A stretch of 64,000 nt of DNA, from positions 1,148,501-1,212,500 of the forward strand of contig WPIO01000021.1 in assembly GCA_009760855.2 (NCBI GenBank), in the 5' to 3' direction. Positions 1 to 9,241 of the stretch are shown one piece after another. This DNA is from Cristatella mucedo (taxonomy: Eukaryota > Bryozoa > Phylactolaemata > Cristatellidae). The position numbers were made by a program, and so were the translations under genes. Numbering within the stretch: position 1 is the first letter of the stretch; each line of letters starts with the position of its first letter. Under the pieces are notes generated by a model, which saw nothing but the letters and a program-made list of their open reading frames with translations, was not told the DNA's origin and did no database searches.

Positions 1-354
1 TGATAGCGGCTCCGCGACGGATGTATACTTGCTCTACATTCGGTAACCTGCAATCGTAAGTCACAGAAAAAACTGAATCAATTCTCATCTTGCTAGCAAT
101 GAACTTTCCTGCCCAAGCTCAACGAACTTGTTTAACGAATTTCTTCAAAAGGATAAATGAACGCGCGAAGGCTATCAATATGTCATTAGGTTTGGCTTGA
201 CTTTCCTACTGTCACTCCTGAATATTCGAAACATAGACAGGAAAAGTGACTAAACAATTATTAACTGAAGCACATTGGCGTTTTGCGGTGCTCTCTTATG
301 TCGTAAAAACTGTGCAAGTGTTATCCCTAATGTATCTAGTGTTGTACCCAATGA
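1..354. other. Unassigned sequence
   Basis: AT-rich, with no ORF, repeat or motif that I recognise before the SINE fragment that follows. Confidence 0.4.
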
Positions 355-465
355 ATCAGCGACCCTTTCTTGCCCAATTGCCAGCGGCGGTGAAAGCCGC
401 TAGTGTGCCGTTATGCAAATAAGGCTGTTGAATTAGCTAACATTTTCTTCGTCCCCACTTTATGT
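355..465 (+). mobile_element. SINE-2 fragment (tRNA-head truncated)
   Basis: This is the 3' part of the second SINE family. It has the GGCGGTGAAAGCCGC body segment and the ending ATAAGGCTGTTGAATTAGCTAAC, shared with copies near 29.5, 29.8, 37.4, 44.1 and 58.4 kb. The tRNA-like head is missing or too diverged to see. Confidence 0.6.
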
Positions 466-594
466 AACTTTAAATTATTTAAATTTATGCTGCTGATAGA
501 TTTTTAATTTTGAAAGTAGTATTTTGCTCGTGAGGCCAGTGTGATGGCTAGGACGCAGAGCCGTAGTGAGACCTTTCGGAAACACAGGACAAAG

Positions 595-1995
595 CTATGA
601 ATAGTGCCCCCTCCCCTTGTCAAAAATATATGAAAAACAGCTCCACCACAGAAGAAATCCAAAAGCGCATGCTAGCAGGCGTATCGAGTCAAGAAAACTT
701 TCGTTAATGTTCAAGGTAGCTATCACAGCAGTAACTTCGGTGAGTTTTTTGGCCTTGAACGTGCCAAACTGGTTTATTACAGTTTGAAAGTAAATATTTT
801 CCAGGGTTTCTTTCTCTATGCTTAGCAAGGTAAAATCAGGCCGGCGATCTTGCTTCATACACTGATGGTCTCAGATAAGACAGGATTATATTCAGCTTGC
901 TAAAGAAACGTTCACAACTGGCAACTGATACAGCTATGGTGAGAAGAACTTGCAAGGCAACTATAACATTTGGAAACGCATCTTCTCGATAACTGACAAT
1001 GAAAGACACGAGTTCCAGTGGCGTCTTTAGTGTGGAGTCGTGACGTGTCGCAAGAAGAATTGTACAGTCACATATTTTGTTGTACAGCTCTGCTTTATCA
1101 ATGTCTAAACAATAAAAAGCCTTTAGATCTAGACTCTACTGGCGGAGTTTGGTCTGGTCAAGTGATTTCAAAAACTTATTTCAACTTCATATAAGAAACC
1201 AAATTTGGCATCAAGATCTGTGAGCCGGAAAACCTAGTTGTAAATTCTTGTTGGAGATAGTTATGCTGTCCTCAATGATTCTTGAAATCTTCTCCTCTGC
1301 CGTGAGACCAACATCTTTAGAAAGCTCTGCAGGCATCTATGTCCTTCGGCGGATTCTTCGTTCAATTGCAACTCCCTGCAATTCACATCTCCTTTTGGCA
1401 TCTAGTGATTCCTGGCACAGGTCTTCTCGAAGTCTTGACAACTCAATCTCAAGAGAGTGGAGGTCGCAAGAGGCGTCTTTGAAGTTCATCTTTGGATCCG
1501 GCAGTCTTTTCTGATCGCGTTCAGCCTTCCTTAAGATGCTGTACCAGAATGGCAACAGAGCCAACAATTTAAATTTCAAAATACAATATAGAAGACTGCC
1601 AGTTTCACATCCTGTTTCAAGTGTTCCACTTGTTTCCTCAAACAGTTGCTCCAGAAGGCCTACAATGCTGTTCAGTCCGTCATTGATAGCTTTCACAGCC
1701 ACCTCCACTCTTGCAACCCACCTTGTTGCAGAGTTATGTTTGACAGTGGTCGCTAAGACTTTCTTCACTTCTCCTCACTCCAGGGTTGATCTTGAAAAGA
1801 CTACGTAGGTGCTCCCTATTGTTCGAAAAAGGCAATGACAATGGAATCTCGACTTTCAGCATGAACTCCTGCCAGTTTCAAGCTGCGGTTATCACAGTTT
1901 TTCAAAAACTGCCCTCTTCTTTCTGGGCATTGTTCTCTTTTGAACACCTGATGAGTGGCCAGACATGATTGCGGCGTTGCCGTAGCACAGCCAGT
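595..1995 (-). pseudogene. Decayed hAT-family transposase (ZMYM/DUF4371-like)
   Basis: Read on the minus strand in pieces, this is a transposase of the hAT superfamily, of the type also found in ZMYM/DUF4371 proteins. The order is right for the family. Near 1940-1990 there is a GNAAIMSGHSSGVQ segment (family pattern D-N-x-x-x-M-S-G). Near 1850 there is SLKLAGVHA. At 1718-1732 there is the SATRW motif, followed by helical sequence. Near 890-1020 there is the C-terminal dimerisation region with FPNVIVALQVLL and ASCERFFSKLN, and then DFTLLSIEKE near 800-840. The pieces lie in different frames with stops between them, so no full protein can be made. No terminal inverted repeats or 8-bp target duplications were located. 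The assignment rests on recognised family motifs, not on an alignment. Confidence 0.8.
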
Positions 1996-1999
1996 TACC

Positions 2000-4210
2000 T
2001 AAGCTTAGCTCGTGTGGTCTGATAGTACGTCGGTGGCTCGTCCTTGAAGCGGCGTAGCAGACCGGGCTCGCCCTTGGCTCGACCCTGCCCGTCTGCGGCA
2101 GGCAGAATGGGGCGAGCGGAAGGGAGAGCAGTTGGAACGCGGACGGTGGGGTTAACGGCCGTGTGCTTGTTTCGCAGCGAGCGCCAGCGGAATATACGGC
2201 GGTTAAAGCCCCATCGGTGTTTCCGCGTCGTCGCATGCGTGCCGCTAGAGCGTCAAGCTGCAGATCGGTCCAAGTCTGTAAACATGTTTAACTAGCTCAG
2301 CCAGAAATAGTCAGGTCCATTGAAACGAGGACTTGCTTGAAACCAAGATTGGTATTCTCATATGAAAATTTGTATGTAAGATATGCACAATCTAATTTAC
2401 TTTTGGCGACCCCTAGCTTTTTGGCGCTCGGGGACATCTGTCCCCTGTCCTCCCATTATTTCGCTTCTGCTAGGACGATTGAGCGTCAATGAGGAATCGC
2501 ATACCTTCCTGTTTTCTACCAATGGAACTGTGTGTGCTGCTGAGCGAAGCAAGTGAAGGGGTCTTCCCGAAAGTTTTACTATAGTCCACCTCTCCTCTTC
2601 TTCATTCTGCGAGCCCATCGCGCCATCGGATTTATGTTTTTCTCACTCTGGGGCTTGACTGGTTTTTTAAGGGAGAATGTCAAGAAAATACTTAGAAAAT
2701 TGTTCCGACAATCAATTCTGTATTAATGGTACCTTTCGAAAGACAAATATGTTAGAACTGGGATCGGAAGTTCCGACGACTTCCGCATGAAAGAAAAACC
2801 TGTTATGCAAACCACGTCTTACCCGGATGTCAACCGGAAGCAACCGATCTCGGCATCATATGCGACTTATATCCAAACTTGTCGAATCTTGGTAGATCAC
2901 GATATATGCTTGAAGCTTGTTGAGGTGCATATTTGTGACTTAATACAGCTTCATTTCCAGGGTTGGTTGGTGCTTTGTAAATTCCACAACTCGGCTAATA
3001 TTTCACGTATTGGGGTGAAATTTGATGCGAGTTAAGGTCTGCTTGTTTGACATGAATCTGGAATATTTTTTATTTCGGTTTGATACATTTGGTTGGCAAG
3101 ATGGCTGGCCCAGGCAGGATTAAACATGAATTATGGTTCTATTGGCCTGCTAGGCTCATTACAATGGGGTTCCTCTAAAACCCAGTGGGCAAGTCTGACA
3201 TAGTTCTTGAGTCCCCTAAACCACAGCAGTGTCACAGGTGGAGACACAAAAAGCTTAGAACGTAATTTCTTCCCTCGCGTAACCCTTGATTACTTATATT
3301 TGTGCCATTACTCGCACGAGAAGATAACAGCAACTCCTAGTCGACGGCCCAATCGGTTTCTTCGAACTGCAGCATTGTCAAGCCAACTTTTCGGCACTTT
3401 AAGAGCAGCTACAAAAATGTGCCTTTGCAAAATGTGCCTTTACAAAAATGGGCTGTTCGATTCTGAAGTTCCACCTTGCTCGTGTCATTGCGAGGATTAT
3501 AATTTATGGTCTGCGCTGGAGGTCATATTGAAGCTCAAACGTTTTTCCATGTCCTTGTATTGGGCTGGTCCAGAAGAACCCAAGCCTACGTTCTTCTGCT
3601 GCTGCCAGTACCCATTCCGCTCACGACCACAAAGATTCGGCTTTATAACCAGTCAATTTTCTAGGCCGCTTAAAACTTTGTCTTTTAGCTCTTTCGCTTG
3701 CATATTTGGCTCACCACTGCTTCAAAAGGTAAAGGCGGAGGAATATATCGAGAAACCTGCCAGCGCCCGCTGGCGACTGTCACTTCTCCGTAGAGCTTCA
3801 CCTTTGCGAGCTCTTTTTTCTTGCTTTATTGCTCAGCTACTATAAAAACGAAATACTTATCGCCTAACGTTGCATTCCTTTTAAATACTTGTGGAGCACG
3901 CTTCTTGTAAATATTCATGTAGAAGACAACCGGCGCGCTTACATCTTTGTCGCACCAGCCGCACTGTAAATGTTCGATTCGGCAGTCTAAACTAGATATC
4001 AAACATTTTGATAAAAAATAATGCAAATATTATTTATATTGTCACCAAAAAGAACTAAATCTCTACCCAAGCGCTTTGTAACCAGCGCAATGTGTATATA
4101 AACAAGGATTGATATCATGCACGGTATCATGCTTAGACAAGCATTCGCCAGCGAGCATGCAAGCATCATCCTTCGGCCAACATACAAATGCGAAGGTGAA
4201 GACACTTATG
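2000..4210. other. Unassigned, no supported gene
   Basis: A GC-rich patch lies at about 2040-2250; the rest is AT-rich. A 212-codon open frame at 3207-3845 (+) begins with TTG, has no recognisable domain and no flanking splice signals that convince me, so it is probably a chance ORF. Confidence 0.4.
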
Positions 4211-4216
4211 CCAACC

Positions 4217-4255
4217 GGTTCGTTGGACCGGTTCGTTGGACCGGTTCGTTGGACC
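4217..4255 (+). repeat. 13-bp tandem repeat, three copies
   Basis: The unit GGTTCGTTGGACC is repeated three times head to tail without change. The last copy runs into CAGTGGTTAA, which resembles a SINE-1 A box, but no further SINE sequence follows. Confidence 0.8.
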
Positions 4256-4259
4256 AGTG

Positions 4260-4985
4260 GTTAATACATAGAATCGTGCACAAGCAAGCAAGTAAAGCCC
4301 CCAGGAGCAAAAACGACACACACTCGCAGTCTTCCAAGAAAAGTTGAGTGTGCAGATGCGGCTTCATCTGAGACTTTGATAATACAACTTCACTGCCGGT
4401 GGCGATAGATGCCGCAAACCAGACGTCAGGATACGTTACGCTACACGACTGGAATATTTCTCAGTTCTTACCATGACATAACCCCGAGCAACATTTCTTG
4501 TACGGACGAGTGATGATATGACTGGGAAACTCTCAAGCATCGTTTCTACTTTTTTCGCGATTCCATTAAAATAGACCTACAACAATTGATTGAGGTAGCA
4601 TGAAGTAAGAACCTAGTTTTACACTTTGTTAACGACCAGCAAGGTACCTCATCATTTGGAAATGTATCGAGTATGCGGCCATACACTTACAAGAACTGTT
4701 CTTGATAAAGTGTTACTATAAACCAAAAGTTCAAAATGGCAGAAACCAGATAATAAGCCTACCTGATCGTCTGTTGCCTTAGTATATTCATAGCTTCTAA
4801 CTTCTTCTGCTTCATTTAAAATGCCCAATCTGAAGTATTGTCATATTCTCACTACGGAAAGACGTTATGCATATATAAAACATTTTTTAAAGGTTAGCTT
4901 ATTAAAACGCCTCAATTATATAAATGCATAGTACCCTTAATAGCTATCACAATTGCTTACAGTAGGCAATACCAAAATACCTGCT
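4260..4985. other. Unassigned AT-rich sequence
   Basis: No ORF, repeat family or RNA gene was recognised here. Confidence 0.4.
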
Positions 4986-4989
4986 TTAG

Positions 4990-6383
4990 GACTTGAACAC
5001 GCGATCTGATTTAGGACGCGAACCAGCTTTTGATAATATCGATCACAAAGTTCTTCTAGAGCGCCTCTCATCTCGCCTGGGCATCACTGGCACTGCTTTG
5101 CAATGGTTCAAGTCCCATCTCAGTGGGAGACTCCAGAGTATTGACGTGAATCGACAAAGATCACCGAGGTACTTCTGAAATATGGGGTACCTCAGGACTC
5201 CGTGCTAGGTCCGGTTCTTTTCACGGTTTAAACTCTCCCTCTTGCTGATGTGATTGCCAAGACCAATCTCGGCTGTCACTTCTATGCGGATGACACTCAG
5301 ATTTACCTTTGCTTTGATCTCTCCCAACCTTCTAGCACCTCGAATTCTCTCAAGTCACTTGCTGCATGTATTGATGACATCCGCACATGGATGGCAGCAC
5401 ATTTTCTAAAACTAAACGATGATAAAACTAACTTACTAGTTATGGAAGAACCCAGTGTGATTCGAAAATTGGAAAGGCTGACGCTTAAAATTGACTCTGC
5501 CAGCATATCTTCAGTTGAATCAGCTCGAACTTAGGTGTCATGTTCCAAAGCGACCTCTCGTTAGACGACCACATCAGCTCCACAGTCAAGTCTGCCTACT
5601 TTCAGATACATAACATTGCTAAAATTCGGGCTTGTTTAGATAAGGATACCACGTCCAAGTTGGTCCATGCATTTGTAACATCCCGTCTTGATTTCTGTAA
5701 CTCACTGCTCGCTGGCCTACCGGCATGTGCAATCAAGCGATTACAGATGGTGCAAAACTCCGCAGCTAAGCTTGTCTGTCGTGAGCATCGCAGTTGCCAC
5801 ATCACACCACTTCTTGCCGACCTGCACTGGCTACCAGTTAAGCAACGGATTGACTTCAAGGTTTTGTCGTTCACCTTTAGGTCACTTCATTGTTTGGCTT
5901 CAGCCTATCTCTCAGATCTACGCCCCCACCAGGCCAAGCATCGTACCACCCGCTTTTTGGAGTCCAACAGCTTACCAATACCTCGTACAAACCTCAAATC
6001 TTTTGGAGACCGTGCATTTAGTTCATATGCTCCCAAAGCCCTGGAACTCTCTCCCGACCTGCGTCAGAACATCCCCTGACTTGACCACATTCAAAAAGAA
6101 CTTAAAAACACACCTATTTAGGACAGCATCTAATGGGTCCTTGTGATTCTTCGTTCATGTGTTTATGCGTGCTGACACTGTGCATGCTGCCACTAACCAC
6201 ATTTGCATGCTGACCCTGTGCATGTCACCCCTAACCATGTTATTCATGTTGTTTATCATGCATGATATTACTCACCATTCAATCGCGCCTCTCTTTGCAG
6301 CAAATGTAAAGCACCTAGAAAGATATTGAGTTCTCTGAGGGCGCTTTATCAAGTGCATTATTATTATTATTATTATTATCTGG
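4990..6383 (+). mobile_element. LINE A copy, 5'-truncated, dead (L2/CR1-like)
   Basis: This sense copy of LINE family A holds the C-terminal half of a reverse-transcriptase ORF and its 3' end. Conserved pieces in order are FDNIDHKVLLERLSSRLGI near 5025-5085, the catalytic YADD at 5283-5294, HFLKLNDDKTNLLV, and the long tail domain that starts SRLDFCNSLLAGLP near 5685. The 3' end is GCGCCTAGAAAGAGATTGAG-like sequence followed by (ATT)n at 6357-6383. A one-base deletion near 5160 (compared with the 32.5-kb copy), an in-frame TAA near 5228 and a frame change near 5534 disable it. The upstream endonuclease and N-terminal RT regions are absent. Microsatellite tails and this RT style are known for L2/CR1-clade non-LTR elements; the exact clade is inference. 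Confidence 0.9.
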
Positions 6384-6449
6384 CTCCGAAAGTGCGAGCG
6401 TCACACCCCTGGGTGTGAGCAAACAAGAAATTGACTCGAACCGAGCCCA

Positions 6450-6570
6450 AAAGTCAGTCGGAAGTGAGTTCCATGCATAACGAGCATGCAAACTGAAGGC
6501 GTGTGGTCTTTAGAGGACTTGATGCTCGTCAGGGGTATAGCTCAGCGCCTTGAGTTCGAAGCTTGAGATT
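6450..6570 (-). mobile_element. LINE A fragment
   Basis: An antisense piece of the ORF end of family A, recognised by AGTCGGAAGTGAGTTCCATG and the following segment shared with copies at 9.5, 17.2 and 31.8 kb. The flanks 6384-6450 and 6570-6900 show nothing else. Confidence 0.6.
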
Positions 6571-6904
6571 GAAATATTTGGGGGTCTAGAGCGTGAGATA
6601 GAAGAGACCTCAATGTCTATTACGGATCTCTCGAATTTGATATATTGCTTGATTGAGAGCCAGCTGCTCAGTACATTTTGATTAATGTAAAGGCTATGAA
6701 TTTTCTGACAAGCCTAGCTACAGCGTTTTGTTAAAACTGTAAGTGAATAGCATGCAATTTTCATTCATAAACTTTTCATTTCATGGTCGATGTAGAACAA
6801 GAACTTTTCATTATCAAGTAGCTCAGCAAAAGCCTCTTTGAAGGATCCAGGGAGAAACCTGCGGCTGAGGAAGTTAGTTATGCTAGTTATGCAAATCAAC
6901 AGTG

Positions 6905-7130
6905 TATTTATGCTTTTTGGAATACGGTATAGGCCGTAGTGGGCTTGAATTGGGAGACAAATTTCGCGACGAAATCAAGAGAGACGGACGTGAAAGAGGA
7001 TATAAAAAAGAGCAAGGAGACGGCGGGCTGTAAGCCTGCAAAGACGGCCGTGATGGGGATAGAGTCCTCTCCAATCCGTTCTATCTTGCATACAAACAGT
7101 TTGGAGAAACGCTCTGCTAAGTCACCATTG
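6905..7130 (-). mobile_element. LINE fragment, linker before the RT domain
   Basis: The minus-strand peptide reads DLAERFSKLFVCKIERI and then SSFTSVSLDFVAKFVSQ. This matches the L2/CR1 pattern of a D-x-x-E-R-F-x-x-F-F-V-x-K-I segment between the endonuclease and reverse transcriptase. It is therefore a retroelement piece, not a host exon, although it is open for 90 codons. Whether it is family A or a relative is unclear. Confidence 0.6.
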
Positions 7131-7247
7131 GGACCCTTGAATAGTACGCTCGCTTGGTTGCGCTTGCGAAAATGGTACATATATTTGTAGCGTATCGCCA
7201 GGCTGGCTTAATTTTAGGTAGCACAAAATTGCTAGGCTGAAAAATAC

Positions 7248-7457
7248 CTGCGTCCCTGAGAGCATTGAACGGGAAGGCGCAGCAGCTGCCGCGTGCGAGT
7301 AGGGCAGACTCAAGAGCCAACCGCAGCATTCCTGCGAGCTGCCTCTGCCCGCTCCGTAGGAGCTGCTGCTCGACGTCAGCATCGACCCAGACTAGGTTTG
7401 GGAGAATTGCCTCAAACACTCCTCTATGCATTCGGGCTGATCGCGGTGCCTCGTCGG
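7248..7457 (-). other. Candidate host exon, unknown product
   Basis: An open 70-codon stretch with protein-like composition (ADEAPRSARMHRGVFEA at the start, ALRDA at the end). It lies between an acceptor-like CCATCAG and a donor-like CAG|GTATTT. The region upstream of the acceptor is purine-rich rather than pyrimidine-rich, and its reading phase does not fit the exon pair just upstream. I do not recognise the sequence. It could be a chance ORF in a GC-rich patch. Confidence 0.25.
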
Positions 7458-7573
7458 CTGATGGGTAACGGTAGTAAGTTTTTTCTTTTTTTTTTACCGC
7501 GACTGTCCATCGTGTCATACCCAAACATTCCTTTGCTCTTTCTGAGCGTCTCGTTGTCTTTTGTGCAAGCTAC

Positions 7574-8055
7574 CTATTTACGAGCACGGCGGCACTTTGC
7601 TCAGGGACCGTCGCCGCTCGAAATTTGCCTGACTCGTTTCCGTTTGTATTAGCGAGGTAGGTGTGGATTCGCACCAGCGATGGAGGGTCACTGATAAAAC
7701 CAGAGATTGTGACCGGTGGAGAATTCGCCGAAAAGCGCTGAAGACGTTCCGTACAGCACACGCGGCCCGCATTTTGTGTGCATGTGTGCGAGGTTCCGGC
7801 TAGGGATTTCCAGCTTTGTGGTAGAAATTAAGGTTATCCGACTACGGGTAGGAGGCGGACGGAGGAATTGCTTTTGTTTAGCGAAACATCTCTCACTTTT
7901 CTTATCTCCAAATTGGAGGTAGAATCGGAAATCTCTTCCATATAGGAATTAGAGCTTGCTGAAGCGACTATTGTGGCATCAGAGCGTTCTGTGGAGGCCA
8001 CTGGACGCATGAACTGACGACGGTAGTCAAGGGTTTCGTTGTTCGGGTCCTCCAT
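7574..8055 (-). CDS. Candidate two-exon gene start, unknown product
   Basis: Exon 1 would run from an ATG at 8053-8055 (context ATCGAGATGG, G at -3 and +4) to 7897, where GTGAGA follows. It holds exactly 53 codons, beginning MEDPNNETLDYRRQF. Exon 2 would run from 7737, after GTCTTCAG, to 7574, where GTAGCT follows. It reads RFSANSPPVTISGFISDPPS and stays open for 54 codons. Both meet in phase 0, which is the main support. The joined peptide of about 107 residues is polar, with no signal peptide and no domain I know. No in-phase third exon was found: a phase-2 join into the open stretch at 7248-7457 would meet a stop. This is a repeat-free island between LINE copies, so it could be a genuine 5' gene end, but chance is not excluded. 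Confidence 0.28.
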
Positions 8056-8234
8056 CTCGATGGATCGCGCTCCAGCGTGACGAGCGGGTGACCTAATTAC
8101 AGCAACGGTATTTCCCTCGAAAGTGCGCGCGATAGATGGGACCTGGTCTGCGTGTTCGTCTCGGTAAGAGCTTGCGAAGAGCACGATAATAAGACGGAAC
8201 TAGGCAAGTGATGACACTGTGCACCAGTAATGTG

Positions 8235-8760
8235 ATGTAATGCAACTTCGTCTGTAACTCCACCACGCCACAAAGACCATTTGGGTGTTACGCAGAAGAG
8301 TTTTATGTAGCACACTCACAGCCTAAGCCGCTTTCGGTACGCATTCGCTAGCCAACAGACTGCATCTCGCGCAACAAAGAGAAGCAAGTGGGAAGCAGAG
8401 CAGAGTCAGAAGATCGGTTGAGGTAGTGAGTAGCATAGAAGTAGCAGCTCAGGACCGCTGGAAAATTGTGTCATAGTCGGCAGCAGGAGAGTAGCTGTCG
8501 TTTCGTAAGAATCGCGGAAGCGAGTTCCGCAGTCTAAGACCTGCAGAGCTAAAGCTTTTGTCGCCAACGGTCTTTAAGCGGAGGAATGAAACAGCTAATT
8601 TATTGTCCACACAACAGGACTTGAGGGTGCGAAGAGGCTGAAACTGGTGCAGCAGTTCAGCTAGGTACAAAGGAGCCAAGCCGTGGCGGGCCTCGTGGGT
8701 CAGCGTTAGAACTTTGCTCTGTATCCGTTGATCAATCGGAAGCCACATGCGAAAATTGTT
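8235..8760 (-). mobile_element. LINE B copy, 3' end
   Basis: Family B is related to A but distinct in its RT tail domain. On the minus strand it reads LTHEARHGLAPLYLAELLHQ, then SCCVDNKLA and RLKTVGDKSFSSAG. Its 3' end lies near 8235, where the plus strand reads ACTTCGTCTGTAACTCCACC, the family-B terminus also seen at 10.27 kb. Only the last part of the ORF remains. 8765-9240 holds nothing I recognise. Confidence 0.8.
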
Positions 8761-9241
8761 CGGTAAACTCACCAATTGGTGTTTTGTAACTCACTCATGC
8801 GCACGTCAAAGAACTCACGAACCTGGGTAAGGATTGGTAGAATTGCACCTGACGTGCTCGAGGCGGGCAACATATATATTTCGCACCAGCGCTCCGAACC
8901 GACACACACGGGACTGGATGAAGCATTTTCGCAGCAGTGAAGCAAGTTCCGTCTCCAGCGAGCGTTCGGCATTACACATTTAGAAGATTGAGCTATTGAT
9001 CTGTGATATCACTACTTCCCTATACAATTTTAACTTGGCCTGATTTAAAATGGACTGACACGGCCTACAATAATCTTCAAGTGCTAAGCGGTGGACAGTG
9101 AGCCCAAAATTTTCGGGGACCTTCTCAAGTCGACATTGATGTCCCTTGCTCTGTTTATGCGCGCCGATAAGCAAAGAGTGTCTTGGCTGAGACAGAACTG
9201 TCATTTAGTCAGAGGTGCGAAATCATCACGAGCCGTGGCTA

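Noticed and set aside
3207-3845. 212-codon ORF
   Set aside because: It begins with TTG, has no domain, signal peptide or splice context, and the composition is not protein-like.
6908-7180. 90-codon membrane protein exon
   Set aside because: ERFSKLFVCKIERI and the following SVSLDFVAK segment fit the LINE linker before the RT domain.
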